A DNA stretch of 64,000 nucleotides from Rhodococcus opacus. GTDB taxonomy: Bacteria; Actinomycetota; Actinomycetes; Mycobacteriales; Mycobacteriaceae. Every line of letters starts with the position of its first letter. The first letter of the stretch is position 1. The notes beneath the pieces are model-generated. The model saw only the letters and a program-made list of their open reading frames with translations. It searched no databases and was not told where the DNA came from. This document shows positions 8,144-16,002 of the stretch, piece by piece. The stretch spans positions 46,757 to 110,756 of the forward strand of contig NZ_JAAXPA010000027.1 of NCBI RefSeq assembly GCF_012396235.1, read 5' to 3'. The translations under genes and the position numbers were made by a program.

Positions 8144-9155
8144 CCACAGACTGCCGGATCATCTGCAGACCGCCACCGTGCTCACCGCCGAGGAACGGGC
8201 CTCGATCTTCGCCGACGTCCCGCACTCCCCCGGCGCACCGAAACCCGACCCGATCCTCGTGGTCGACAACGTGTCCCGTACGTTCGGCGGGCTCAAGGCC
8301 GTCGACGTGGCGCATCTGGAGATTCAGCGCGGCTGCATCACCGGACTGATCGGTCCGAACGGCGCAGGTAAGACCACCCTGTTCAACCTGCTCACCGGTT
8401 TCGACCGGCCGGACAGCGGCACGTGGTCGATGGATGGCCATTCGCTGGGCCGGATGTATCCGCACCAGGTGGCCCGCCGCGGCGTCGTCCGCACGTTCCA
8501 GCTCACCAAGGCGTTGTCGAAGCTGACGGTGCTCGACAACGTGCGGCTGGGCGCCACCGGGCAACGCGGCGAGCGGATCTTCAACACGCTTCTGCCGTGG
8601 ACGTGGAAGGCGCAGGAACGGGCCGTCACCGAACGGGCCAACGAACTGCTCGCGCGGTTCAAGCTCGACACCAAGTCCGACGACCTCGCCGGCTCGCTGT
8701 CCGGCGGTCAGCGCAAGCTGCTCGAGATGGCGCGGGCGCTGATGACGGAGCCGACCGTGGTGATGCTCGACGAGCCGATGGCCGGCGTGAACCCGGCGCT
8801 CACCCAGAGCCTGCTCGGTCACATCAAATCGCTTCGGGACGAGGGCATGACCGTCGTGTTCGTCGAACACGACATGGACGTCATCCGCGACATCAGCGAC
8901 TGGGTGGTGGTGATGGCGCAGGGCAGCGTGATCGCCGAGTCCACACCGGGACACCTCTCGTCCAACAACGCGGTGGTCGACGCCTACCTGGGCAGCCACC
9001 ACGATCAGGCACTCGAGTTCGACGACGAGGGAAACCCGGTGGGCGCGACGGCCGTTCTGGCCGAGGCACTCGAGAACGCCGAGGCCGAAACCCTCGAGAC
9101 CGGCGGCGACCTCTCCGAACCCGACATCACCGAGCTGAGGCGTGAGAACCCATGA
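8136..9155 (+). CDS. livG: Branched-chain amino acid-type ABC ATP-binding protein LivG
   Basis: The protein has 339 residues, against about 255 for typical LivG. The extra length is an N-terminal extension of about 45 residues and an acidic C-terminal tail of about 55 residues (ALEFDDEGN, then alternating Glu/Ala). The core has Walker A GPNGAGKTT, the LSGGQRK signature, Walker B VVMLDEP and the H-loop VFVEHDMD. It energises the LivHM permease. Its ATG overlaps the end of livM and its TGA overlaps the livF start in an ATGA arrangement. The role of the tails is unknown. Confidence 0.92.
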   Translation: MPDHRLPDHLQTATVLTAEERASIFADVPHSPGAPKPDPILVVDNVSRTFGGLKAVDVAHLEIQRGCITGLIGPNGAGKTTLFNLLTGFDRPDSGTWSMDGHSLGRMYPHQVARRGVVRTFQLTKALSKLTVLDNVRLGATGQRGERIFNTLLPWTWKAQERAVTERANELLARFKLDTKSDDLAGSLSGGQRKLLEMARALMTEPTVVMLDEPMAGVNPALTQSLLGHIKSLRDEGMTVVFVEHDMDVIRDISDWVVVMAQGSVIAESTPGHLSSNNAVVDAYLGSHHDQALEFDDEGNPVGATAVLAEALENAEAETLETGGDLSEPDITELRRENP

Positions 9156-9946
9156 CCGAACTGACCCCTGCGGAATTCGCGGCCACACCCGAGGAGCATG
9201 CCCGGCTCGCCGAGGGTGCCCTCGTCCGCGCGGACGGTGTGGTGGCCGGCTACATCCCCGGCGTCAACATCCTCCGCGAATGCAACTTCTTCCTGCGCGA
9301 GGGTGAGATCGTCGGCATCATCGGTCCCAACGGCGCCGGGAAGTCCACGCTCCTGAAGTCGCTGTTCGGGCTGATACCGGTGCGTGAGGGATCGGTGACC
9401 CTGAGGGGCGAGGACATCACGTCCAAACCCGCCCACGTTCTCGTGCAGAAGGGCGTCGGCTACGTCCCGCAGACGCAGAACGTCTTTCCGTCGCTCACCA
9501 TCGAGGAGAACCTCGAGATGGGGATGTATCTGCGGCCCAAGCTCTTCGCGGAGCGATTCGCGTTCGTCGGCGACCTCTTCCCGCTGCTCGTCGAGCGGAA
9601 GAAGGTGAAGGCGGGCGCCCTGTCCGGCGGTGAACGGCAGATGGTCGCGATGGGACGTGCGCTGATGATGGAACCGTCCGTGCTGCTGCTCGACGAGCCG
9701 TCCGCCGGACTGTCCCCGATGTTCCAGGACGAGGTGTTCATTCGCTGCAAGCGGATCAACGCGGCGGGAGTCTCGGTGATCATGGTCGAGCAGAACGCCC
9801 GCCGGTGCCTGCAGATCTGCGACCGCGGCTACGTCCTGGACCAGGGCCGCAACGCCTACACCGACTCGGGACCCAACCTGATGCACGACCCGAAGGTGAT
9901 CGAGCTGTACCTGGGGACCCTCGCGGGAAGTCAGGAGAAGAAGTAG
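9152..9946 (+). CDS. livF: Branched-chain amino acid-type ABC ATP-binding protein LivF
   Basis: This 264-residue ATPase has Walker A GPNGAGKST, the signature LSGGERQMV, Walker B LLLDEPSAGLSP and the H-loop region VIMVEQNARR. The order matches LivF. An N-terminal extension of about 25 residues precedes the first core strand. It is the last gene of the Liv operon and is followed by a strong hairpin. With LivG it forms the ATPase pair of the importer. Possible substrates are branched-chain amino acids, amides or urea; the sequence alone does not separate these. Confidence 0.92.
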   Translation: MTELTPAEFAATPEEHARLAEGALVRADGVVAGYIPGVNILRECNFFLREGEIVGIIGPNGAGKSTLLKSLFGLIPVREGSVTLRGEDITSKPAHVLVQKGVGYVPQTQNVFPSLTIEENLEMGMYLRPKLFAERFAFVGDLFPLLVERKKVKAGALSGGERQMVAMGRALMMEPSVLLLDEPSAGLSPMFQDEVFIRCKRINAAGVSVIMVEQNARRCLQICDRGYVLDQGRNAYTDSGPNLMHDPKVIELYLGTLAGSQEKK

Positions 9947-9966
9947 GTCCGGTGGTTCCGGATACG

Positions 9967-9996
9967 ACTGTGGGCCAGGTTTCCCTGGCCCACAGT
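9967..9996. terminator. Bidirectional hairpin terminator between livF and the receptor gene
   Basis: ACTGTGGGCCAGG (9967-9979) and CCTGGCCCACAGT (9984-9996) form a perfect 13-bp stem with a TTTC loop. It sits between the convergent ends of livF (9946) and the substrate-binding protein gene (10016) and can serve both strands. There is no long U-run, as is common in actinobacteria. Confidence 0.85.
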
Positions 9997-10015
9997 CCGT
10001 TTCAGGGGAGTGCGA

Positions 10016-11338
10016 TCACCCGCCGACGACGATGTATCCGTCCGTCGTCAGCTTGTTGTCGGCACCGAACTTCAGCTTGCCGTACGAACCGATGGACGGC
10101 TCGCCCGCGGCGGTGAAGTCGAGCTTGCCGGTGATGCCGTTGTAGTCGACGTCCGTGCCGGCCTGCACGAGCGGCAGGCACTCCTGGTACGACGTACACG
10201 GGGTTCCGCCTTCGGTGACGGCGTTGATGTTCGCGGCGATGTCGCGACCGGCCGTCGACTTCGCGGCTTCCGCGGCGAGCGCGGAAACGACTACGGCGTC
10301 GTAGGATTCACCGGCGTAGTTGAAGTCGATCAGTCCCGGGTTGATGCCCTTGAGACGATCCTGGAAGGCCGGGCCGACGTCCGTGAGCGGCGTGGTGCCC
10401 TGCATGCCGTCGAGCAACGGTGCGGCCACCGACTCGCCGAGAGCGTTACCCATGTTGCCGTCGACGCCGTAGACCTTCATCCCGTCGGACGGGCCGATGC
10501 CGACCTCATGCATGCGGGTGATGATCTTCGCGGACTCCTCGAATCCGACCACCGCGACGGCGTCGGGGGCGAAGTCCTTCACCTGGTCGATCTCGGAGTT
10601 GAAGGACTGCGCGTTGGGGTCGTAGATGATCTTCTGGATCTGGTCCTCGGGGATGCCCGCGTCGACGAGGTTCTTCTGGATGTTGTCGGCGAGCCCGGTT
10701 CCGTACGGGTCGTTGAGGGCCAGGATGGACACGCGCTGGCCGCCGTCGTCCGAGATGAGTTGCGACACAGCCTGAGCCTGCAACACGTCGGTGGGGGCGG
10801 TGCGGAAGTACTGGCCCTTGTCCGGGTAGCAGACGAACTGGTCGGACGTGTTGGCCGGGGAGAACATCACGACGCCGGCGCTGGACACCTTGTCGATGAC
10901 CTTCAGCGACACCGAGGACGACGCCGCGCCGATGATCACCTGGGTGCCCGCGGCGAGTTCCCGGTCCACGGTGGTGTTCGCCGTGTCGGTGGTGGTGTCG
11001 CCCGAGTCGCCGGGGATCAGTTGAACGGGCTGGCCGAGAACTCCACCGGCCGCATTGACGTCGTTGACACCGAGTTGGGTGCCCGCCACCATCGGCGGTC
11101 CGAGGAAGGAGAGGCTTCCCGTGTCGGGAAGCAGAGTGCCGATCTTCAGCGGCGCTGTGGACGGGGCACCCGCTGCCGCCGCCGCTTCGGGCGTGCAATC
11201 GGTGGAAACAGTGGTGGCCGAGGCAGAGCTGTCACTCCCGCTCGCGGAGTCGTCGCCACTGTCCGAACTACAACCTGCCAGTGCGAGTGATGCCGCGCCG
11301 AGAACCGCGGCCGCCCGCACGAGGGTCCGTTTAGCCAT
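10016..11338 (-). CDS. livK: Branched-chain amino acid-type ABC substrate-binding lipoprotein
   Basis: The 440-residue protein begins with a lipoprotein signal whose lipobox is LALAGC (Cys about residue 23), followed by a Ser/Asp-rich linker. The rest is a periplasmic-binding-protein type I receptor (LivK/AmiC-like), with IGTLLPDTGSLSFLGPPMVAG at the N-terminal lobe. It should be anchored outside the membrane and deliver substrate to LivHMGF. It is unusual that it is encoded convergently to the permease operon rather than as its first gene, so the two halves have separate promoters. Confidence 0.92.
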   Translation of the reverse strand: MAKRTLVRAAAVLGAASLALAGCSSDSGDDSASGSDSSASATTVSTDCTPEAAAAAGAPSTAPLKIGTLLPDTGSLSFLGPPMVAGTQLGVNDVNAAGGVLGQPVQLIPGDSGDTTTDTANTTVDRELAAGTQVIIGAASSSVSLKVIDKVSSAGVVMFSPANTSDQFVCYPDKGQYFRTAPTDVLQAQAVSQLISDDGGQRVSILALNDPYGTGLADNIQKNLVDAGIPEDQIQKIIYDPNAQSFNSEIDQVKDFAPDAVAVVGFEESAKIITRMHEVGIGPSDGMKVYGVDGNMGNALGESVAAPLLDGMQGTTPLTDVGPAFQDRLKGINPGLIDFNYAGESYDAVVVSALAAEAAKSTAGRDIAANINAVTEGGTPCTSYQECLPLVQAGTDVDYNGITGKLDFTAAGEPSIGSYGKLKFGADNKLTTDGYIVVGG

Positions 11339-11504
11339 CCAAACTCTCCTTAGATCACCTGAGTGCGGGCGCCACCCGAGTTGGCGTCCGCTGTGGGATC
11401 AGACGCTAGCGGTCCGGCGGCTTTCGCGATCCGTCCGGAAAGGCTCGTGACCTTACTGTGATCTGAATACGACGAGTGTTTACGCGGTCGTAGCGTGGCG
11501 AGCC

Positions 11505-12065
11505 TCAGCCGCCGACGAGAAGGCGCACGGAGTCGACGACAACCTGGCGCCGGCGGGCCCGGTCCGCGGGGGCCGAGGCGCCGAGTTCCGGTGTCTGCGT
11601 GTGCCAGGACATCGCGACGGACCGGACGACGGTGAGCAGTTCCACGGGTTCGAATCGGGTTGGCAGCACACCACTTCTCTGCGCTCGCTCGATGTCGGCG
11701 AGCTTCGACCGGTTGGACGCGACCACCACCTGGAGCGGCTCACCGTCGGGCCGCTCCAGCTGGTACCAGGTGGCGAGCCGGAGCGTCGCCGGGTTGTCCT
11801 CGTACAGGTCGAACGAGCGCCCCGCGTAACCAGGGAGGTCGGTGGCGTCGAACCGCACCTGCTCGGTGAAGGCCACCACGTGGGCGGAGAAGACCGCGTC
11901 GAACAGCTGCCCCTTGTCGCCGAAGTACGCGTAGATCATCGACTTGTTCGCCTTGGCGGCCAGGGCGATGCGGTCGACCCGCGCCCCGGCGATGCCGAAC
12001 TCGGCGAACTCGGCCGCCGCCGCGTCGAGTAGTCGCTTCTTCGTTGCCTCTGCATCGCGCACCAT
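11505..12065 (-). CDS. TetR family transcriptional regulator
   Basis: The protein has 186 residues. Residues about 5-52 form a TetR helix-turn-helix, with RLLDAAAAEFAEFG, then VDRIALAAKANKSMIYAYFGDKGQL. The C-terminal half is the divergent ligand-binding domain. The ATG at 12065 is 13 bp from a perfect palindrome and the gene diverges from an SDR gene at 12175, so autorepression and control of the SDR are likely. It also lies 166 bp upstream of the ABC receptor gene on the same strand, but that gap argues against one operon. Confidence 0.88.
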   Translation of the reverse strand: MVRDAEATKKRLLDAAAAEFAEFGIAGARVDRIALAAKANKSMIYAYFGDKGQLFDAVFSAHVVAFTEQVRFDATDLPGYAGRSFDLYEDNPATLRLATWYQLERPDGEPLQVVVASNRSKLADIERAQRSGVLPTRFEPVELLTVVRSVAMSWHTQTPELGASAPADRARRRQVVVDSVRLLVGG

Positions 12066-12077
12066 GCGTCCAGAGTA

Positions 12078-12097
12078 TCAACCAAATAGTTGGTTGA
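12078..12097. promoter_or_regulatory. Perfect 20-bp palindromic TetR operator, with a weaker second copy at 12139-12156
   Basis: TCAACCAA (12078-12085) and TTGGTTGA (12090-12097) flank ATAG, giving a perfect palindrome in the TetR/SDR divergent region. A related but imperfect sequence, CAACCAGTCAGTTGCAAC, occurs at 12139-12156 just before the SDR gene. One site near each start is the usual layout for a TetR repressor controlling both genes. Confidence 0.7.
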
Positions 12098-12174
12098 CAG
12101 TTCCTCCCGGCGGGTGTTCCATGGATTTCGTAAGCATCCAACCAGTCAGTTGCAACCAGCGGATGGAGTACACC

Positions 12175-13014
12175 ATGGCGAAGACGTGGCTCGTCACCGG
12201 AACCTCACGCGGTTTCGGCAGGGAACTCGCGACAGCAATCCTCGGCAGCGGCGACAACCTGGTAGCCACCGCCCGGCAGCCCGAACAGCTGATCGGCCTG
12301 GTCGACACGTACGGCGACCGGGTTCGGGCGGTCGCCCTGGACGTCACCGACGCCGCGGCCGCCCGGGCGGCGGTCGCCACCGCCGTCGACGAGTTCGGGG
12401 GCCTCGACGTGGTGGTGAACAACGCCGGCTACGCCAACAGCGTCCCGATCGAGGAAATGGACGACGAGGACTTCCGCCAGCAGGTCGAGGCCAACTTCTT
12501 CGGCGTCGTCAACGTCACCCGCGCGGCACTGCCGATCCTGCGCGAACAGCGCGGCGGCTGCCTCGTGCAGTCCTCCTCCGTCGGAGGCCGCGTCGGTGGC
12601 ACGCCGGGGCTGAGCGCGTATCAGGCAGCGAAGTTCGCCGTCGAGGGATTCTCCGAAGTCCTGGCGGCGGAGGTGGAGCCGTTCGGTGTGAAGGTGCTCA
12701 TCGTGGAACCCGGCGCATTTCGCACCGACTGGCAGGGTTCGTCGATGACACGCAGCTCGGTCGGCCCCGACTACGAGGCAACGGTCGGCGCGATGAACCA
12801 CTACCGGGAGACCACCGACGGCACCCAGCCCGGCGACCCCGCCCGGGCCGCTCGGATCATCATGGATGTGGTTGCCGCCGAGGACGCCCCGCTGCGCCTG
12901 CTGCTCGGGGCCGGTGCCGTCGAGATGGCCGAGAAGTCGTCCCGCGAACGCGCCGCCGAGGCCCACCGGTGGGCCGACGTCAGCCGATCCGCGGACTTCC
13001 CCACCGGCGCCTGA
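12175..13014 (+). CDS. Short-chain dehydrogenase/reductase (classical SDR)
   Basis: The 279-residue protein has the NAD(P)-binding motif TGTSRGFGRE near residue 8, the structural NNAG motif, the catalytic Ser in VQSSSVGG and the YQAAK pair. The Gly motif followed by Arg suggests NADP(H). The ATG at 12175 is preceded by GGAG with six bases of spacing; an in-frame ATG at 12163 is less well placed. It is divergent from a TetR regulator with two operator-like sites between. The substrate is unknown; a xenobiotic or lipid carbonyl is possible. Confidence 0.88.
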   Translation: MAKTWLVTGTSRGFGRELATAILGSGDNLVATARQPEQLIGLVDTYGDRVRAVALDVTDAAAARAAVATAVDEFGGLDVVVNNAGYANSVPIEEMDDEDFRQQVEANFFGVVNVTRAALPILREQRGGCLVQSSSVGGRVGGTPGLSAYQAAKFAVEGFSEVLAAEVEPFGVKVLIVEPGAFRTDWQGSSMTRSSVGPDYEATVGAMNHYRETTDGTQPGDPARAARIIMDVVAAEDAPLRLLLGAGAVEMAEKSSRERAAEAHRWADVSRSADFPTGA

Positions 13015-13052
13015 CGCGTCGAAAGCGCATCGGCTGTAGCCGATCTCGCGGG

Positions 13053-13673
13053 TCAGCTGGTGGGAGCTTCCCCACCGAGGGTCTCGAGTACCACCTGCGC
13101 GACCGCCTTCATGGTCGACCGGCGGTCCATCGCGGCCCGCTGGATCCACTTGAACGCTTCGGGCTCGGTCAGGGACTGCTTCTCCATCAACACGCCCTTG
13201 GCCCGCTCGACGATCTTGCGGGTCTCCAGACGCTCGGACAGATCGGAGATCTCCCGCTCGAGCGCGGTCACTTCCTTGAACCGGCTGGCCGCCAACTCGA
13301 CAGCGGGCACCAGGTCGGCTGTGGAGAACGGCTTGACGAGATAGGCCATCGCCCCGGCGTCGCGGGCCCGCTCCACCAGCTCGCGCTGACTGAACGCTGT
13401 GAGAATGACCACGGGCGCAATGCGTTTCGCCGCGATCTCCGAGGCCGCATCGATGCCGTCGCGACGGGGCATCTTCACGTCCATGATCACGAGGTCGGGT
13501 TTGAGCTCCACCGCCAGGTCGACGGCGGCCTGCCCGTCCCCCGCCTCACCGACGACGTCGTAGCCCTCTTCCCGCAACATCTCGACCAGATCGAGCCTGA
13601 TCAGCGCCTCGTCCTCGGCCACCACGACCCGTCGCGGCTGCGACGGCACACCTTGCTGCTGGGGAGCGTTCAT
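13053..13673 (-). CDS. pdtaR: ANTAR-domain response regulator PdtaR
   Basis: This 206-residue protein closely follows M. tuberculosis Rv1626 as I know it. Residues about 17-130 are a receiver domain, with the acidic pocket AEDEAL, the phospho-acceptor Asp in LVIMDVKMPRRDG, the switch Thr in ILTAFSQ and the Lys in YLVKPF. Residues about 150-200 are the ANTAR RNA-binding domain (RKIVERAKGVLM and AFKWIQRAAMDRR). Such regulators bind paired hairpins in transcripts and antiterminate. The partner kinase PdtaS is not in the window. Alternative starts at 13679 and 13682 lie nearer an AGAGGAG site. Confidence 0.93.
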   Translation of the reverse strand: MNAPQQQGVPSQPRRVVVAEDEALIRLDLVEMLREEGYDVVGEAGDGQAAVDLAVELKPDLVIMDVKMPRRDGIDAASEIAAKRIAPVVILTAFSQRELVERARDAGAMAYLVKPFSTADLVPAVELAASRFKEVTALEREISDLSERLETRKIVERAKGVLMEKQSLTEPEAFKWIQRAAMDRRSTMKAVAQVVLETLGGEAPTS

Positions 13674-13739
13674 GGCCACCATTCTCCTCTGCTCGGACGA
13701 CCCCGGCACGGGGAGCGAACGTTAGAAGGGTACCGGTGG

Positions 13740-13767
13740 TTGACTCCCGACGGCGATCTTCTACAGT
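13740..13767 (+). promoter_or_regulatory. Promoter of the leucine tRNA gene
   Basis: TTGACT (13740-13745) and TACAGT (13762-13767) are separated by 16 bp and fit the housekeeping sigma consensus. The expected transcription start, about 13774, lies about ten bases before the mature tRNA 5' end at 13783. Confidence 0.6.
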
Positions 13768-13782
13768 GGTACAGCGCAACAC

Positions 13783-13856
13783 GCCCTCGTATCCCAATTG
13801 GCAGAGGAAACGGATTCAAAACCCGTCCAGTGTGAGTTCGAGTCTCACCGAGGGCA
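13783..13856 (+). tRNA. tRNA-Leu (anticodon CAA), short variable arm
   Basis: The 74-nt gene folds as a cloverleaf. The acceptor stem is GCCCTCG/CGAGGGC with discriminator A. The D loop contains GG. The anticodon loop TTCAAAA reads CAA, and the T arm is GTGAG-TTCGAGT-CTCAC. The anticodon would decode UUG leucine codons. The variable region is only about 5 nt, whereas leucine tRNAs normally have a long variable arm. One anticodon-stem pair (A-C next to the loop) is mismatched. CCA is not encoded. It lies between pdtaR and a strong terminator. Confidence 0.8.
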
Positions 13857-13872
13857 CTGCCAGGATTTCTCC

Positions 13873-13913
13873 GCGAATCGCAGGTCGGATACTTACTCCG
13901 ACCTGCGATTCGC
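13873..13913. terminator. Strong hairpin terminator after the tRNA, facing the CMD gene end
   Basis: A perfect 17-bp stem (13873-13889 with 13897-13913, core CAGGTCGGA/TCCGACCTG) with a 7-nt loop follows the tRNA. It also faces the 3' end of the convergent CMD-type gene (stop at 13941), so it can act on both transcripts. Confidence 0.8.
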
Positions 13914-13940
13914 ATCTCGTCCCCCGTTACGGTGTCCTCG

Positions 13941-14396
13941 TCACCACTGGCCGCCCGCGACCTGCCGGGTGGCGGCGTTGAGCCGGTTCCACAGATTCAC
14001 GGTGGCGATCGACAGGACCAGCGACGCGAGCGCCTGCTCGTCGTAGTGCCGGGCGGCCTCGTTCCACACGTCGTCGGGCACCGGATCCGGACGATCACTC
14101 AACCGGGTCATCGACTCGGCCAGCGCCAGGGCCGCGCGTTCGGCGTCGCTGAAGTATGGAGCCTCCCGCCACGCCGCCACCGCGAAGATCCGCTCGTTGG
14201 TCTCCCCTTCCTTCTCCAACTCACGCGAATGCATGTCCACGCACACGCTGCAGCCGTTGATCTGGCTCGACCGCAGATGGACGAGAGCGTGGGTCACCGG
14301 CGGCACGTCCGCGTTCGACGCAGCCTTTCCCAGCGCCAGCAGAGACTTCATGGCGTCGGGAACGATCATCGCGGGGTTGGTCATCCGGGCTTTCAT
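13941..14396 (-). CDS. Carboxymuconolactone decarboxylase/AhpD-like family protein
   Basis: The 151-residue protein has the AhpD/CMD core, with the redox pair in NGCSVCVDMHSREL (CxxC plus downstream His) and the conserved ALALAESMT helix. Members act as peroxidase-type reductants or, without the cysteines, as decarboxylases; the CxxC favours a redox role. ATG 14396 has GGAGG nine bases upstream. The gene is divergent from an ECF41-like sigma factor and carries an ECF41-type promoter (TGTCACA, 16 bp, CGTC). That pairing is the known pattern for this sigma group, so it is the probable direct target. Confidence 0.9.
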   Translation of the reverse strand: MKARMTNPAMIVPDAMKSLLALGKAASNADVPPVTHALVHLRSSQINGCSVCVDMHSRELEKEGETNERIFAVAAWREAPYFSDAERAALALAESMTRLSDRPDPVPDDVWNEAARHYDEQALASLVLSIATVNLWNRLNAATRQVAGGQW

Positions 14397-14465
14397 GATT
14401 GCCTGCCTCCAAAGGTATTCGGGTGATGTGATGTCACACCGGCTGATTTTCGTTCTCACTGACAT

Positions 14466-14492
14466 GACGAACCGCGACGGCAGAATGTGACA
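14466..14492 (-). promoter_or_regulatory. ECF41-type promoter of the CMD gene
   Basis: On the minus strand TGTCACA (14492-14486) is followed after exactly 16 bases by CGTC (14469-14466). This equals the consensus described for ECF41 sigma factors. The -35 element ends only two bases before the ATG of the sigma gene on the other strand. A start about seven bases past CGTC would give a leader of about 60 nt before ATG 14396. Confidence 0.85.
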
Positions 14493-14493
14493 G

Positions 14494-15369
14494 ATGACCG
14501 ACAACGAAGTTCTGGCGCATCGCTTCGAGGAGAACCGGACGCACCTGTCGGCGGTCGCCTATCGGATGCTCGGCTCGATCAGCGAAGCGGAGGACGCCGT
14601 GCAGGAGGGCTGGCTCCGGCTCAGCCGTGCCGATACGTCGGATGTGGAGAACCTGCGTGGTTGGCTGACGACGGTCGTCGCCCGGGTATGCCTCGACATG
14701 CTCCGGTCACGGAAGACTCGCCGCGAGGAGCCACTCGACGTCCATGTGCCGGATCCGAGCGTGAGTGAGCTGGACGTGGCCGATCCCGAGCACGAGGCGG
14801 TGCTCGGCGACTCGGTCGGACTCGCGCTGCTGGTCGTTCTCGACACGCTGACACCCGCCGAGCGGCTCGCATTCGTGTTGCACGACATGTTTGCCCTGTC
14901 CTTCGACGAGATCGCCCCGATCGCCGGACGCACCCCCGCCGCGTCCCGTCAGCTCGCGAGCCGCGCGCGCCGCCGTGTCCAGGGGTCGGGGCCCGTTCCG
15001 GATACCGACCCGACCCGGCAGCGCGAGGTGGTCGAGGCGTTCATGGCCGCCTCGCGGGCCGGCCGGTTCGACGACCTCCTCGCCCTGCTCGACCCGGACA
15101 TCGTCCTGCGGGCCGACGGCGGCGCTGACGGATCCTCTCTCGTGCGCGGAGCCCGCGCCGTCAGCGAGCAGGCCCTCACCTTCTCGCGCTTCGCTCCGTT
15201 CGCCCGGCTCGCCCTGGTGAACGGCGCCGCCGGAGTCGTGACCGCACCCGAGGGAAAGGCCATGTCGGTCATGGCCTTCACCGTCGCAGGTGGGAAGATC
15301 GCCCGGATCGACATCCTCGCCGACCCGCACCGCCTGCAGCGTCTCGGACTCTCTTCCGTAGGCGACTGA
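14494..15369 (+). CDS. ECF41-like (SigJ-type) sigma factor with C-terminal SnoaL-like domain
   Basis: The 291-residue protein has sigma region 2 (AYRMLGSISEAEDAVQEGWLR) and region 4 (TLTPAERLAFVLHDMF, then FDEIAPIAGRTPAASRQLASRARRR), then a SnoaL/NTF2-like domain from about residue 170. The DGG sequence near the start of that domain and the final LADPHRLQRL resemble the DGGGKV and NPDKL marks of the ECF41 group. In that group the C-terminal domain modulates activity and replaces an anti-sigma factor, and none is encoded here. It faces the CMD gene that has the matching promoter. Confidence 0.92.
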   Translation: MTDNEVLAHRFEENRTHLSAVAYRMLGSISEAEDAVQEGWLRLSRADTSDVENLRGWLTTVVARVCLDMLRSRKTRREEPLDVHVPDPSVSELDVADPEHEAVLGDSVGLALLVVLDTLTPAERLAFVLHDMFALSFDEIAPIAGRTPAASRQLASRARRRVQGSGPVPDTDPTRQREVVEAFMAASRAGRFDDLLALLDPDIVLRADGGADGSSLVRGARAVSEQALTFSRFAPFARLALVNGAAGVVTAPEGKAMSVMAFTVAGGKIARIDILADPHRLQRLGLSSVGD

Positions 15370-15474
15370 CGACCCCGCAGGTAGCGGCGGTTTTTTGTGC
15401 CCGATCCTGGGGATCTGAGCCGTCCTGCCAGTACCATGGTGGGACAGGTACGCCCTCGAGCACGGAGGTCACCC

Positions 15475-15978
15475 ATGGAGCTCGGCACCGTCACTTTCAC
15501 CTACGACGGGCGGGTAGCCCTTCGATTCCAGCAAGCGCTCTCGCACTCGCCGGAGAAGGTGTGGCGTGTTCTCACCGACCCGCAGTACCTGAAGGCCTGG
15601 TTCCCCGCCGACGTCGAGTTCGACCTCACTCCGGGTGCCGAACTCGTCTTCCGTGTGACGCCGGAGCAGGTGCGCCGATTCGGATTGCCCGCAGATCAGA
15701 CCACCACGGGGACGGTCATCTCGGTGCATCCCGCGCACATCCTCGAATACCTGTGGGACGCCGAAACCCTGCACTGGGAACTCGTCCCCGACGGCAGCGG
15801 AGGCTGCTGGCTGACGCTCACCCACACCGTGGAAGAAGAGGAATCCGCCTACGCTCACGCCGCCGGCTGGCACGCGGGACTCGAGGTGGTCGAAGCGCAA
15901 CTGGACGGCCGCGAAGTCGACTGGTCCCCGTGGGATCGGGCCGACGAACTCGCGGCGTCGTACCGCAAGACGTCCTGA
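15475..15978 (+). CDS. SRPBCC (Aha1/CalC-like) domain protein
   Basis: This 167-residue protein is a START/SRPBCC fold member. ALSHSPEKVWRVLTDPQYLKAWFPADVEF is the usual first helix-strand unit of the AHSA1 type, and the long C-terminal helix is in WHAGLEVVEAQLDG. The ATG at 15475 follows GGAGG. It is 105 bp after the sigma gene and 24 bp before the DUF4185 gene on the same strand. Such proteins bind small hydrophobic ligands; no specific function can be given. Co-transcription with the DUF4185 gene is likely. Confidence 0.82.
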   Translation: MELGTVTFTYDGRVALRFQQALSHSPEKVWRVLTDPQYLKAWFPADVEFDLTPGAELVFRVTPEQVRRFGLPADQTTTGTVISVHPAHILEYLWDAETLHWELVPDGSGGCWLTLTHTVEEEESAYAHAAGWHAGLEVVEAQLDGREVDWSPWDRADELAASYRKTS

Positions 15979-16002
15979 CCACCGGATTCACCGACGGGAG
16001 GA

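Noticed and set aside
14432..14458. Second TGTCACA on the plus strand before the sigma gene
   Set aside because: At 16-bp spacing it is followed by CTCA, not CGTC, so it does not fit the ECF41 promoter; autoregulation from it is not supported.
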